Source of the DNA: Petroclostridium sp. X23
GTDB lineage: Bacteria > Bacillota > Clostridia > SK-Y3
Length of the DNA: 64,000 nt
Direction of reading: 5' to 3'
Assembly: GCF_030013905.1 (NCBI RefSeq)
Contig: NZ_CP124862.1
Span: 310,001-374,000, forward strand
Below are positions 1-8,653 of the stretch, piece after piece. Within the stretch, counting starts at the first letter, position 1, and every line of letters begins with the position of its first letter. The position numbers were made by a program, and so were the translations under genes. The notes below the pieces were generated by a model. It searched no databases and had not been told where the DNA came from. It was given only the letters and a program-made list of their open reading frames with translations.

Positions 1-1
1 G

Positions 2-358
2 AGCATCGGTTTATATAACGCTAAAAGTCTTGAGGGTGTACCTAAGGAAAATATTAATAAATTTTTTACAAAAGAAGGAGATTTCTATAAAATAAAAGAC
101 GAAGTAAAAAAATGTGTTGAGTTTTCACAGCATAATCTCTTAAAAGATGCTTACCCAAGCAATTGTGATCTTATTGTATGCCGTAATGTATTGATCTACT
201 TTACTGAAGAGGCAAAAACCGAGATCTATACAAAGTTTACACAGTCATTAAAACCTGAAGGGATATTGTTTGTTGGCAGTACCGAACAAATCATCATGCC
301 TAACCGCTATAATCTTGCTCCATCAAAAACTTTTTTCTATCAAAAGCTTAAAATTTAA
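2..358 (+). CDS. cheR: CheR-type protein-glutamate methyltransferase, C-terminal part (cut by window edge)
   Basis: The reading frame is open from the first bases and stops at a TAA. The visible 118 residues contain the motif CDLIVCRNVLIYF followed by FVGSTEQI and an aromatic-rich C-terminus, which is the SAM-binding C-terminal half of CheR methyltransferases. CheR methylates glutamates of chemotaxis receptors in the cytoplasm. The N-terminal alpha domain lies outside the window, so the start and any upstream chemotaxis operon cannot be seen. Confidence 0.85.
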   Translation, partial: SIGLYNAKSLEGVPKENINKFFTKEGDFYKIKDEVKKCVEFSQHNLLKDAYPSNCDLIVCRNVLIYFTEEAKTEIYTKFTQSLKPEGILFVGSTEQIIMPNRYNLAPSKTFFYQKLKI

Positions 359-461
359 ATTTATTGTTTAATGCAGCATTATTGTTGTATATTACTATCA
401 ATAACTTTTGGCTATTTGGGCATATTATTTTTAGCATATTAAATAAAGGGTGAAAAAGTAG

Positions 462-1055
462 ATGACTATGGAATTATCTCCAAGAATCTATGATTGGTTT
501 GTACGTCCAAAATGGTTTACAGAAGTTTATATAAACAATAAAGTTTTAAAAGAGTTTGACTTTAGCAATAAAAAGATCCTGGACTTTGGATGTGGAGTGG
601 GTTCATCTTGCACGATGTTTACTCCTAATAACTATTTAGGAATGGATGTCGATGCTGATAGGGTAAAATATGCGGCACACGTACATCCGGGATATAATTT
701 TAGTACTATTGAAAACATGCATATACCTGTTTTACAACATTCAATCGACTATATATTGATTATATCTGTGCTGCACCACATCCCGTCAGAGCAGCTTACG
801 GATTATTTGAAAGAGTATCGAAGAATATTAAAAAATAATGGTAAAATCCTCGTAATTGAACCTTGTGTTTATGATCATTGCCCTGTAAGTAATCACTTTA
901 TGGCTCTTTTTGACAAAGGGAAATATATCAGAAATGAAGATGAGTATGTGAGTATATTTACAGAGCAAAGGTATAAGGTAGAGGTGTTAAAAAGGTTTAG
1001 CCAGTTATATTTTTATAACAAGTTATTCTTTACTGCAACACTTGATGAGAGATAA
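462..1055 (+). CDS. class I SAM-dependent methyltransferase, substrate unknown
   Basis: A 197-residue protein with the Rossmann methyltransferase signature: motif I ILDFGCGVGSS near residue 40, an acidic residue after the next strand (MDVDAD), then DYILIISVLHHI (motif II/post-II region) and a KNNGKILVIEP strand. These place it in the methyltransferase 11/25-like group. Nothing in the sequence identifies the methyl acceptor. A purine-rich site (AAAGGGTG) precedes two possible ATG starts at 462 and 468. It follows cheR by about 100 bases and precedes an inverted-repeat element, so it may be monocistronic. Confidence 0.75.
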   Translation: MTMELSPRIYDWFVRPKWFTEVYINNKVLKEFDFSNKKILDFGCGVGSSCTMFTPNNYLGMDVDADRVKYAAHVHPGYNFSTIENMHIPVLQHSIDYILIISVLHHIPSEQLTDYLKEYRRILKNNGKILVIEPCVYDHCPVSNHFMALFDKGKYIRNEDEYVSIFTEQRYKVEVLKRFSQLYFYNKLFFTATLDER

Positions 1056-1070
1056 GTAAAACTTGAGGTT

Positions 1071-1178
1071 AGCGGAACGGCACGGGGGCCGTTCCCTACA
1101 AGATCCCTTGATCTTTTTATTAATTGATACAAATTGTTATGTACAGTGTGTAGGGAACGCCCCCTGTGGCGTTCTGCT
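1071..1178. repeat. MITE-like inverted-repeat element, family A copy 1
   Basis: Both ends carry about 30 bases that pair imperfectly as inverted repeats (AGCGGAACGGCACGGGGGCC at the left end, its near-complement at the right end, both running into GTTCCCTACA). The GC-rich arms stand out from the AT-rich flank and the centre has no coding capacity. A second copy of the same family lies at 31783-31881. This is a small dispersed non-coding element; a terminator role is possible but there is no clear T-run. Confidence 0.75.
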
Positions 1179-1327
1179 TCAGGTGATATTAGGTGATTTA
1201 TGATATAATAATCTAAATCACCACAATTCGTAACATTAAGTTAACAGTATTGAAGGGGTATTCCACACTACTATAAAAAATGCCAAAGATACCCGATTTG
1301 GCAACTTAAGCACTTATAGCATAGGTA

Positions 1328-1687
1328 TTACATTGAATCAATACTTGACCAATCATTCTGAATCAAATAAATAGTGGCTAAAGCATCGGATTTTTCTTTC
1401 GTTTGAATAGATGCTTTTAATAGGTCAAAGTTATTTTCGATATCATTGACATAATCGTGATCTATATCCACTTGAAGAATAGGCTTCACTTTATGCCACG
1501 CGCGTTGTGAATTTTTTAAGCTATTCTCTGCATTATCCCAATCTTCTTTTTTAATAAAGCTTTCCGTTTCTTTTAAGTGTTTTGAGAATTCATATCTACG
1601 GTCAAGTGGCTTTCTTAAGATAGTGCAGGAACATAATACCATTGTAAACATATATATCAAAATAATTAAAATAATATTCTTTCTCAT
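1328..1687 (-). CDS. DUF4363 family lipoprotein-like protein
   Basis: A short protein of about 119 residues from the ATG at 1687. The N-terminus is a basic start, a hydrophobic stretch and a VLCSC lipobox-like end, so it is probably exported and perhaps lipid-anchored. The rest is helical and charged. The position directly downstream of a DUF421 gene, with a 37-base gap that holds a GGAGG site, matches the known DUF421-DUF4363 pairing in Clostridia. Two adjacent ATGs exist (1690 and 1687); the second has the better spacing from GGAGG. Biochemical role unknown. Confidence 0.75.
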   Translation of the reverse strand: MRKNIILIILIYMFTMVLCSCTILRKPLDRRYEFSKHLKETESFIKKEDWDNAENSLKNSQRAWHKVKPILQVDIDHDYVNDIENNFDLLKASIQTKEKSDALATIYLIQNDWSSIDSM

Positions 1688-1726
1688 CATGAACCTCCAT
1701 AGTAGTTGAAATATATATTGCACTTA

Positions 1727-2446
1727 TTAATTTGTTGGAATAATGAAATACGGCTGGTCACCCTTCAAATCCACATATAAGTTTCCTTTTGTATCCAGCT
1801 GTGCCAATGAAACTTGAGACATATCGTTGATATTTTTCTTACTTAACTGATGTTGCAGCCAGGCTTTCGTAAGATTAAGCGAGCGTAGCGCATCTATAAG
1901 AATGATCCCGTCATCAATTAAATTCGTAGGCAGACCGTCATACTGCGTTGATAGTCTTATATCACCAGGTGTAAGCGGCTGCTTTTGAGATTTTTTTTGT
2001 ATGCTTATTTTTCCATTGCTTTCAAATAAAGCAAACTCAACATCGGAGATATTAAATACTCCTTGTGTTCTCAATTGAGCAACTAAGTCATCAATTGTAA
2101 TACGGGTCCTACCCAGGTTGTTTTCTAAAATCTTACCGTTTTCCACGACTACCGTAGCTTCTCCTTCGACAAGTTTTCTAACCCATACACTATGCATGCA
2201 TAGATAGCCTAATAATATGGGAAGTACTACCCATATTCCCATACCGACTAAAGTCGCAGTGGTATTCTGATTTAGCTGAACCGAAAGTGTTGAAGCGATT
2301 GAGCCTATTGTAATGCCGACAATATAATCAAAAAATGTCAGCTCCGAGACCTGTTGTTTTCCCATAATTCGTATTAGCACTAACAACGCAAAAAAAGAAA
2401 CTACAGAACGAATAATTACCACCCAAATAATAGATATGGTAAACAC
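1727..2446 (-). CDS. DUF421/YetF-like membrane protein
   Basis: A 239-residue protein with three hydrophobic helices in the first 85 residues (including LLVLIRIMGKQQVSELTFFDYIVGI), then a soluble domain with the family motif around GEATVVVENGKILENNLGRTRITIDDLVAQLR. This is the YetF/DUF421 fold, an inner-membrane protein whose soluble domain faces the cytoplasm; several members are linked to spore biology or stress. The predicted start is a GTG very close to an AAAGGA site, so the true start may differ by a few codons. Co-transcribed with the DUF4363 gene downstream. Confidence 0.88.
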   Translation of the reverse strand: MFTISIIWVVIIRSVVSFFALLVLIRIMGKQQVSELTFFDYIVGITIGSIASTLSVQLNQNTTATLVGMGIWVVLPILLGYLCMHSVWVRKLVEGEATVVVENGKILENNLGRTRITIDDLVAQLRTQGVFNISDVEFALFESNGKISIQKKSQKQPLTPGDIRLSTQYDGLPTNLIDDGIILIDALRSLNLTKAWLQHQLSKKNINDMSQVSLAQLDTKGNLYVDLKGDQPYFIIPTN

Positions 2447-2535
2447 TTCCTTTATTTGTTATTTGATCATATCAGGAATAAGTATATTTTCCCCTGATGA
2501 TAAAATAATTATTTTGATATCATTCTAAAAATATA

Positions 2536-2564
2536 TTTACATCTATATTTGAATAGTGTAAAAT
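2536..2564 (+). promoter_or_regulatory. sigma-A-type promoter of the oxoamine-lipid-like cluster
   Basis: TTTACA at 2536-2541 and TAAAAT at 2559-2564 are separated by exactly 17 bases. The predicted start of transcription is about 15-20 bases before the ribosome site of the HTH gene at 2589. No other good promoter is visible before the next ten genes. Confidence 0.6.
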
Positions 2565-2570
2565 TACACT
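2555..2570. promoter_or_regulatory. operator-like perfect dyad over the -10 box
   Basis: AGTGTAA-AA-TTACACT is a perfect 7-base inverted repeat with a 2-base centre, covering the -10 element of the promoter in front of an HTH gene. Position and symmetry suit a repressor site, most simply autoregulation by the adjacent Xre-family protein. Binding itself is inferred. Confidence 0.55.
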
Positions 2571-2588
2571 AAAGGAGAGTAAAAGTAT

Positions 2589-3032
2589 ATGGATAGAGTA
2601 GGTTTTGTTAAAAAGTTAGATGAAAAATTAAAAATGATACGGACCGAAAATGACTATACACAAGATAAGATGGCAGAAATACTTGGTATGTCAAAAAAAA
2701 CGCTGGTCCAGATTGAAAAAGGACGGTCAACCTTAGGCTGGACCGGAGCAGTAGCATTGTGCACAATCTTTAAAGACAGCGAAATACTTCAAATGACATT
2801 TGGAGGACAGCCGCAGGATATCATCCTGACATTGGCTTTTAACGGGTATGAAAACAACTATGAAAAAACAATGGGTGGAAAAGTCTGGTGGAAAGATGTT
2901 GAAAGTAAAGGAGTTTATCGAATACAACAGAATTTGATTTCTCAACACTACAGGATATTGGACGGTGAAGACAGACGCATATCGTCATCTTTTGATTATG
3001 ATTATATACGGAAGAGGCTGCAAGAGATTTGA
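2589..3032 (+). CDS. Xre/HTH_3-type transcriptional regulator
   Basis: 147 residues. The N-terminal 70 hold a Cro/CI-type helix-turn-helix: KMIRTENDYTQDKMAEILGM followed by SKKTLVQIEKGRSTLGWTGAV. The C-terminal half is a short unassigned domain with several aromatics (KVWWKDVESKGVYRIQQN). AGGAG precedes the ATG by about 11 bases. It is first in the co-directional cluster, with a dyad on its own -10 box, so it is the likely pathway-specific regulator, perhaps with a lipid or pathway intermediate as ligand (inference). Confidence 0.85.
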   Translation: MDRVGFVKKLDEKLKMIRTENDYTQDKMAEILGMSKKTLVQIEKGRSTLGWTGAVALCTIFKDSEILQMTFGGQPQDIILTLAFNGYENNYEKTMGGKVWWKDVESKGVYRIQQNLISQHYRILDGEDRRISSSFDYDYIRKRLQEI

Positions 3033-3053
3033 GATGTTTTGGGGGGAAAGATC

Positions 3054-4034
3054 ATGCTTTCGTTTTTTAAAGCGTATATTAAATCAATGAGGCTATATTA
3101 TGCATTTATTACGGGTATTGCCGGGTGGATCGGAATGGCTTTTTATGAATATATCGCAAAATCGTCATTCAAGACAGTGGAATTGGTCCCATTAGCAGAA
3201 AAAAAAGCAGTGATACTGGTAATGCTGTTTCTAAGCTGGGGAATCAATCAAATCATCAATGATTATCTCGGATTAAAAGAAGACCGGATTAATGCGCCGC
3301 ATCGTCCGATGGTGACCGGCGAATTGCAGCCGCATAAAGCGCTGCTGTTTACCGGATTTTTACTATTGATTACTGTTTTGATTATATTTTTTTATCTGGA
3401 ACCTATAGCATTAATACCGGCAGTGCTGGGTGTTTTACTAAATGTTGTATATGAATATGCAAAAGGGTATGGAATCTTTGGCAATATCGTATTTGGTCTG
3501 ATGATATCCATGTGTACCGCTTTTGGGTTCCTGTCTGCAGGCCCTACACAATCGCCGTATTTTACATCAAGCAGAATTTCTGTAATGATATTGGTGGCTG
3601 TGATGAACGGCCTGATGACATTTTACACATATTTTAAGGATTATAAAGGCGATAAGGAAGCAGATAAAAAGACCATTGTGGTTCAACTGGGCATTGAAAA
3701 GTCACGGTACATTGCAATACTTTCATCTTTTATGCCTGCGGTCATCTTTATGATGCTTTATTTTAATGGTGCTATTGTCGCCCGTGTGAATAATATGTTT
3801 CTGATCCTAGGTATACTGACCATATTTTTAGAGGTTTGGACAGGGTATCTATATTACAAAAACCCTAAAGGCAGAAAGACATATTATTCGTTGGCTGCGA
3901 ATTTCAGAGCATGTACATGCGGACAGGCAGCGTTGATTGCCTTGTATAATACCGAATTATCCATTGTACTTTTTCTGATGGCATATATATTCGTAGGCTT
4001 TTTATTTGATTTGCATACAAATCCGAAATCATAG
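3054..4034 (+). CDS. UbiA-family prenyltransferase-like membrane protein
   Basis: About 326 residues with eight or nine hydrophobic segments. The first aspartate-rich motif of the UbiA superfamily is present as NDYLGLKEDRINAPHRP, and a second acidic loop occurs as YTYFKDYKGDKEADKKT. Such enzymes bind Mg-prenyl diphosphate and transfer the prenyl group to an aromatic, glycerol-phosphate or other acceptor in the membrane. The ATG at 3054 sits after a GGGGGGAAAG ribosome site; an upstream TTG is less likely. It starts 21 bases after the HTH gene. Whether it prenylates the product of the neighbouring ACP/oxoamine-synthase enzymes is unknown. Confidence 0.85.
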   Translation: MLSFFKAYIKSMRLYYAFITGIAGWIGMAFYEYIAKSSFKTVELVPLAEKKAVILVMLFLSWGINQIINDYLGLKEDRINAPHRPMVTGELQPHKALLFTGFLLLITVLIIFFYLEPIALIPAVLGVLLNVVYEYAKGYGIFGNIVFGLMISMCTAFGFLSAGPTQSPYFTSSRISVMILVAVMNGLMTFYTYFKDYKGDKEADKKTIVVQLGIEKSRYIAILSSFMPAVIFMMLYFNGAIVARVNNMFLILGILTIFLEVWTGYLYYKNPKGRKTYYSLAANFRACTCGQAALIALYNTELSIVLFLMAYIFVGFLFDLHTNPKS

Positions 4035-4046
4035 GAGAAAAATAAG

Positions 4047-5246
4047 ATGAAATTGTTTGAGCAAGGAAAGATAGGAACATGCCGGCTGAAAAATAGAATC
4101 ATCCGCTCCGCAACCTTTGAAGGCATGTGTGATGCAACCGGATTTCCTTTACCTGAATACCATAAGATGTATGAACAATTAGCATCCGGCGGTGTTGGTG
4201 CCATTATTACAGGCTTTGCCTATATCTCACCCGAAGGGAAAGCCATGCAGCCCGGACAGGCGGGAATGGACAATGAGAAAAAAATCGAGCATTTCTTAAC
4301 TGTAAACAACCATGTGCACAAATATGGCGCGAAGATTTTTATGCAGTTGGCACATACGGGGAGACAAACCAGAAGAATAGATACGGGCTGTGAAGTCTAT
4401 GGGGTTTCTCAAAAAAAATCAACTTATTTTAGAAGTAATCCCATAAAGTTATCCGCTAAAAAAATCCATGAAATTATCAGAGCATTTGGACAAAGCGCAC
4501 AATACGCAAAGATGTCGGGATTTGACGGTATACAATTACATGCGGCCCACGGATATCTTGTACATCAATTTATTTTGCCGTCCATCAATAACCGAAAAGA
4601 TGAGTTTGGGGTGGATAGAACGACCGGAATCGGCACAAAATTTTTGGACTTGGTCATTGATGAGATTCGAAACGTATGTGGGTATGATTTTCCGCTTCTT
4701 GTGAAAGTAAGCGCAAGCGATGATTATTTTAAAAGATTCTCCACCTCCCAGTTTAAAAACTTGATCGGTTTCCTGGATTCTAAAAAAGTGAATGCCATTG
4801 AAATCAGCTATGGCACGATGGATTATGCGCTGAATATCTTTAGGGGAGGGGTCCCGTTAGAAGTGATTTTAAAATACAATCCGGTGTTCAAAGCAAACGG
4901 AGCAGTAAATAAAGCAATTTTTCATTCACTCATTTACCCGTACATGAAAACCAAGCTAAAACCTTTCACTCCTGTATATAATTTGGAACATGCCACGGCA
5001 GCGAAAGAGATTACCGATATCCCGATTATTTGTGTAGGTGGTTTCAGAACAGGAAAGGAAATGCAAGATTGTTTGCATGATGGATTTGCAGACTTTGTAA
5101 GCCTATGCAGACCTTTCATATGCGAACCGGATATCGTACAAAAGGTAGAAAAAAATGAGAGCTACGTTTCAAAATGTACAAATTGCAATATATGCGCAGT
5201 GATGTGTGACTCTCAGCACAAGACAAAGTGTTATAGGAGGTCGTAA
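4047..5246 (+). CDS. old yellow enzyme-type NADH:flavin oxidoreductase with C-terminal Cys cluster
   Basis: 399 residues. The TIM-barrel FMN domain shows the typical start [20 protein letters not shown], the substrate-site segment [16 protein letters not shown] and the phosphate-binding region [10 protein letters not shown]. The C-terminus ends [19 protein letters not shown], a cysteine group like the 4Fe-4S site of 2,4-dienoyl-CoA-reductase-type members, but the NAD/FAD-binding domains of the long forms are absent, so this is a short version. It probably reduces an enone or enoyl group. It follows the UbiA gene by 12 bases and precedes the ACP with no gap. Confidence 0.85.
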   Translation: MKLFEQGKIGTCRLKNRIIRSATFEGMCDATGFPLPEYHKMYEQLASGGVGAIITGFAYISPEGKAMQPGQAGMDNEKKIEHFLTVNNHVHKYGAKIFMQLAHTGRQTRRIDTGCEVYGVSQKKSTYFRSNPIKLSAKKIHEIIRAFGQSAQYAKMSGFDGIQLHAAHGYLVHQFILPSINNRKDEFGVDRTTGIGTKFLDLVIDEIRNVCGYDFPLLVKVSASDDYFKRFSTSQFKNLIGFLDSKKVNAIEISYGTMDYALNIFRGGVPLEVILKYNPVFKANGAVNKAIFHSLIYPYMKTKLKPFTPVYNLEHATAAKEITDIPIICVGGFRTGKEMQDCLHDGFADFVSLCRPFICEPDIVQKVEKNESYVSKCTNCNICAVMCDSQHKTKCYRRS

Positions 5247-5247
5247 A

Positions 5248-5484
5248 ATGAATTTGGAAGAAAGGATTATTTCAACCATAAAGAGTAATTTGCAAAAAGA
5301 TACGGATATTACTATTAATAGCAGATTGGTAGAAGATTTAATGGTGGATTCTTTCGATAAGCTGATGATCATTTCCGCGCTGGAAGATGAATTTTCAATT
5401 ACGATAGATGAAAGCGATTTTGCTGATATTATTTCTATCAATGATATTGTGCAAAAATTAAAGGAGAACAATGATGGCGTTTAA
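5248..5484 (+). CDS. acyl carrier protein, pathway-specific
   Basis: 78 residues from the ATG at 5248, behind a GGAGG site. The protein is acidic and has the four-helix ACP pattern with the phosphopantetheine-attachment serine in LMVDSFDKLMI. It differs from a housekeeping AcpP, where DSLD is usual. It overlaps the start of the oxoamine synthase gene by 14 bases, so the two are translationally coupled. It most likely carries the acyl chain used by the synthase and by the ketosynthase downstream. Confidence 0.9.
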   Translation: MNLEERIISTIKSNLQKDTDITINSRLVEDLMVDSFDKLMIISALEDEFSITIDESDFADIISINDIVQKLKENNDGV

Positions 5485-6646
5485 GGATTTTCACCAAAGG
5501 TTTAGAGTAGATGAAAGCCTGAGCGAAACAATAGGTATCAATCCCTATTATATACCCATCTCACCCGGTTTGGATGACAAAATTATGATCAATGGAAGAC
5601 AAGTCATTAATCTGGCTTCAAATAATTATCTGGGTTTGGCATCGGATGTAAGAGTGAAAAAAGCTGCTGCAGCAGCAGTGTATGAATATGGCGTATCTCT
5701 TTGTGCTACACCTATATCAACAGGATATATTGATCTTTTTCAAAGGCTGGAACACAAGTTATCAAATTTTTTAGGACTTGAAGAGACGATGATTCTTCCC
5801 TCATGCTATCAAGCAAATAATGGGTTGTTTCCTTCCATAGCTAAAAAAGAGGATCTTATTGTGGTAGACCGTTTTGCCCATTCATCGTTAATACAAGGTA
5901 TAAAAGCTGCCGGGTGTAAAATCAGACCGTTTCTGCATAACGATATCGATCATCTTCAGAGCATCTTAAAGCGGTCAGCCCAATATGATCAGATCTTTGT
6001 GGTGACGGAATCGGTATTTTCTACTGATGGCAGCATTGCACCATTTAAAGAGATGTTGGCATTGTGTGATATTTACAATGCACTTCCTGTCATAGATGAT
6101 TCACATGGGATAGGTGTACTAGGGGAATCCGGAAAAGGGATATTGGAAGAACAGAACATTACCTCATATAAAGGGATTTATACTGCCTCTCTTGGGAAAG
6201 CATTCGCCAATGCAGGGGGAATCATCAGTGGAGATGGGAAGATTATTAACTATCTGAAATATTACTGTCCGCATTTGGTTTATTCAACGGCGCTTCCCCC
6301 TCCGGTTTTAGCCGGAATTGAAGCGGTTTTAGATATTGTATATAAAGAATTTTCATTGTTAAAGCAAAAAATGAGATACTATCAGCAAGTAATTTTTGAT
6401 AGTCTTCGTAAGGCAGGATTCGAAACTGTTCGAAGTGAGGCACCTATTAATACTATTAAGGCAGGTTGCAAAGAAAGCACAGCTGCAATCTTTAAAAGAC
6501 TTTTTGAAAATGGTATTCTTACAACTCCGTTTATCGAACCATCGGTACCTATTGGGGAAGGCCGTGTAAGATTAATTGCCGGCGCGAATCTTTCAAAAGA
6601 TACGGTAGAGGAAGCGGGAGCTATTATAAAAAGGTGTGCTCTATGA
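5471..6646 (+). CDS. alpha-oxoamine synthase (BioF/KBL/serine-palmitoyltransferase family)
   Basis: 391 residues, the usual length for this PLP fold-type I family. It shows NLASNNYLGLA near residue 50, the PLP-stacking histidine in DRFAHSSL, the aspartate/histidine motif IDDSHGIGVLGESGKG and the PLP lysine in TASLGKAFANAGG. These enzymes condense an acyl-CoA or acyl-ACP with Gly, Ala or Ser and release CO2, giving an alpha-amino ketone. DDSH is closer to BioF/KBL than to classical SPT (DEAH). No biotin genes are nearby; the coupled ACP, lipid kinase and reductase favour lipid-type chemistry over biotin. ATG 5471 or 5474 may start translation; the second has the better ribosome-site spacing. 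Confidence 0.85.
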   Translation: MMAFKDFHQRFRVDESLSETIGINPYYIPISPGLDDKIMINGRQVINLASNNYLGLASDVRVKKAAAAAVYEYGVSLCATPISTGYIDLFQRLEHKLSNFLGLEETMILPSCYQANNGLFPSIAKKEDLIVVDRFAHSSLIQGIKAAGCKIRPFLHNDIDHLQSILKRSAQYDQIFVVTESVFSTDGSIAPFKEMLALCDIYNALPVIDDSHGIGVLGESGKGILEEQNITSYKGIYTASLGKAFANAGGIISGDGKIINYLKYYCPHLVYSTALPPPVLAGIEAVLDIVYKEFSLLKQKMRYYQQVIFDSLRKAGFETVRSEAPINTIKAGCKESTAAIFKRLFENGILTTPFIEPSVPIGEGRVRLIAGANLSKDTVEEAGAIIKRCAL

Positions 6647-7626
6647 GATATTACCTCATTATGAATCCCGGTTCCAAGGGAGGGAAAAGCAAGAGATTAT
6701 TTAAAGAGATCTTTCATTTTCTTGATAGTAATAATATTACTTATGACTATAAAATTACTGGTTCATTGGAAGAAGCATATAGATTTTCGGTAGCAGCGAA
6801 TAAAACAGGATATGATGTGATCGTTGCCGTTGGGGGAGATGGAACCATCAATAGAGTTATAAATGGGTTTTATGATGTTTCCTCCGGCAGTAAAATTTCA
6901 AATGCACGGCTGGGTGTGATCTATACCGGGACAAGTCCGGATTTTTGTAAGAGTTATTGTATTCCGATAAAAGTCCAGCCGGCAGTTAGGATTCTGCTTG
7001 AAGGGAAAAGTAAAAAAATTCAAATAGGAAAAATCATTCATGCACGGACCAATTATCCGAAATATGATAACCTCCCTATAAGCAGGGTTACTGAAGATGT
7101 GGTGACCAGCTATTTTGCCTGCTGTACCAATATCGGAATAGGTGCTTTTATCGCGAGAAACGCCAACAACGGAATACGAAAATATCTCGGTGATATTGCC
7201 GGTACATTTATTTCTATGATCAAAAGTCTTATGCTATACCGGCCTTGTGCTTTTGCTACCATAATAAACGGCGATAAAAGAATCTATCATGATGTGTTCA
7301 ATATATCCATCGGAAAAACAACCTATATCGCCTCGGGTATCAAGGTAAAAAATGACTTGCAGCCAGAAGACGAGAAGTTTTATTGTTTGATGGTAAGAAA
7401 TTTACGATGGATGAACTGGTTGAAGATTTTCAAACAGATATACAGCGGCAACAGGATTGTAAATAACAATCATATCTCTCTTGACTATGTAGAGAAGATT
7501 GAAATTTTAGGACAAAGTGAGAATCCTGAAATAGAATTTGACGGTGATCCCAGAGGATTTCTTCCTTGTACCATCGAATGCGTACAATATCCGATAGAGT
7601 TGATATGTGAGGTGAAAAATGAGTAA
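6643..7626 (+). CDS. diacylglycerol/sphingosine-kinase-family lipid kinase
   Basis: About 327 residues. The N-terminus NPGSKGGKSKR and the nucleotide motif AVGGDGTINRVINGF are those of the DAGK catalytic family (YegS/DgkB, LCB and ceramide kinases). The C-terminal beta-sandwich ends with EFDGDPRGFLPCTIE, the family's usual EIDGE-like strand. It likely phosphorylates a lipid hydroxyl using ATP at the inner face of the membrane. The ATG overlaps the stop of the oxoamine synthase gene, so the two are coupled. This neighbourhood makes a long-chain-base-like substrate as likely as diacylglycerol. Confidence 0.85.
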   Translation: MRYYLIMNPGSKGGKSKRLFKEIFHFLDSNNITYDYKITGSLEEAYRFSVAANKTGYDVIVAVGGDGTINRVINGFYDVSSGSKISNARLGVIYTGTSPDFCKSYCIPIKVQPAVRILLEGKSKKIQIGKIIHARTNYPKYDNLPISRVTEDVVTSYFACCTNIGIGAFIARNANNGIRKYLGDIAGTFISMIKSLMLYRPCAFATIINGDKRIYHDVFNISIGKTTYIASGIKVKNDLQPEDEKFYCLMVRNLRWMNWLKIFKQIYSGNRIVNNNHISLDYVEKIEILGQSENPEIEFDGDPRGFLPCTIECVQYPIELICEVKNE

Positions 7627-8626
7627 AGAAAAGGAATTCATCCGTAGCATACAAGAGCAAATGCCAAAAACTACAAAGCAATTTAACAAAGTTTTTGAAT
7701 CCGACGCTGAAATCGTAAACTTTAACGGGAAAAAAATGGTTTATAATATCGATGAATTTTCAGAAGAAGATATGTTGAGGGAACATGATCCTTATGTATT
7801 GGGATGGAATATGGCTGTCGGCAGTATCAGTGATATCTATGCGGCAGGAGGGGTTCCGGTATATTATGCCCATAGTCTTGTGATCAATAAAACTTGGACC
7901 AAATCATTTATTGAACAACTGGCCAAAGGCATTGCGGATGTACTCAGAGAAACCGGTACGGCTTTTATTGGAGGCGATTTTGGTACTTCCGATAGATGGA
8001 GATACACCGGATCGGTGATTGGAGAAATGGAAGGAAATCCGATGCTTAGGAGCAGTGCAAAAATAGGAGATGCTATTTTTATTACCGGGAATATCGGAAT
8101 AGGGAATGTAGAAGCTGCTTTAAAACTGTACTCAAACCATCCTGTTATCAAAAATATTACAAACAGATTCAAGAACCGGTTCAAGCTTCGAAGCAAAGAG
8201 GTGCAATTGATTAAAAAGTACAGTCATTGCTGCATAGACACCAGTGACGGTTCTTATAATGCACTTAGCACGATTACAGAATTAAGTAATGCAGGTTTTG
8301 AGGTAAACAGTCTCCCTTATGATCAACAAGGATTATTGCTTTCTAAATTCTTGCATGTTCCGAAAGAACTGCTTTTTTTAGGAGAATGTGGGGAATACGA
8401 GCTGCTTTTTACTATCAATCGGGAAAAGCAGGAAGAATTCATACAAGAGGCTGAAAAGCATCATCTTAGTTTTTATAAAATTGGAGAGATAAAAGATTCA
8501 AATGTAAAATTGTTATATGATAAGAGGAAAAAAATAGATCTATGCACATATAAATGCAGCGCCAGGGATTTTGAAAATCCAAAAGAGTATTTAAAAGAAG
8601 TTATAAAATTTGTAGACATGTTGTAA
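7619..8626 (+). CDS. AIR synthase/ThiL-like ATP-dependent kinase
   Basis: 335 residues. The AIR-synthase-related fold is seen in WNMAVGSISDIYAAGGVPVYY, GTAFIGGDFGTSD, CIDTSDGSYNAL and LGECGEYELLFT, which match thiamine-monophosphate kinase positions (VSDLAAMGG, DxSDG, GGEDYEL) with changes. The altered last motif and the setting, with no thiamine genes around, suggest a different phosphate acceptor. It overlaps the lipid-kinase gene by 8 bases. ThiL proper cannot be excluded without comparison to a second ThiL in the genome. Confidence 0.75.
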   Translation: MSKEKEFIRSIQEQMPKTTKQFNKVFESDAEIVNFNGKKMVYNIDEFSEEDMLREHDPYVLGWNMAVGSISDIYAAGGVPVYYAHSLVINKTWTKSFIEQLAKGIADVLRETGTAFIGGDFGTSDRWRYTGSVIGEMEGNPMLRSSAKIGDAIFITGNIGIGNVEAALKLYSNHPVIKNITNRFKNRFKLRSKEVQLIKKYSHCCIDTSDGSYNALSTITELSNAGFEVNSLPYDQQGLLLSKFLHVPKELLFLGECGEYELLFTINREKQEEFIQEAEKHHLSFYKIGEIKDSNVKLLYDKRKKIDLCTYKCSARDFENPKEYLKEVIKFVDML

Positions 8627-8653
8627 GATACCAAATAAATGAAGGAGAAGGAT

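Noticed and set aside
5471..6646. BioF of a biotin operon
   Set aside because: No bioA, bioB, bioD or bioC is nearby, and the gene is coupled to an ACP and a lipid kinase.
7619..8626. Thiamine-monophosphate kinase proper
   Set aside because: Altered C-terminal motif and non-thiamine context; left as ThiL-like, not named thiL.
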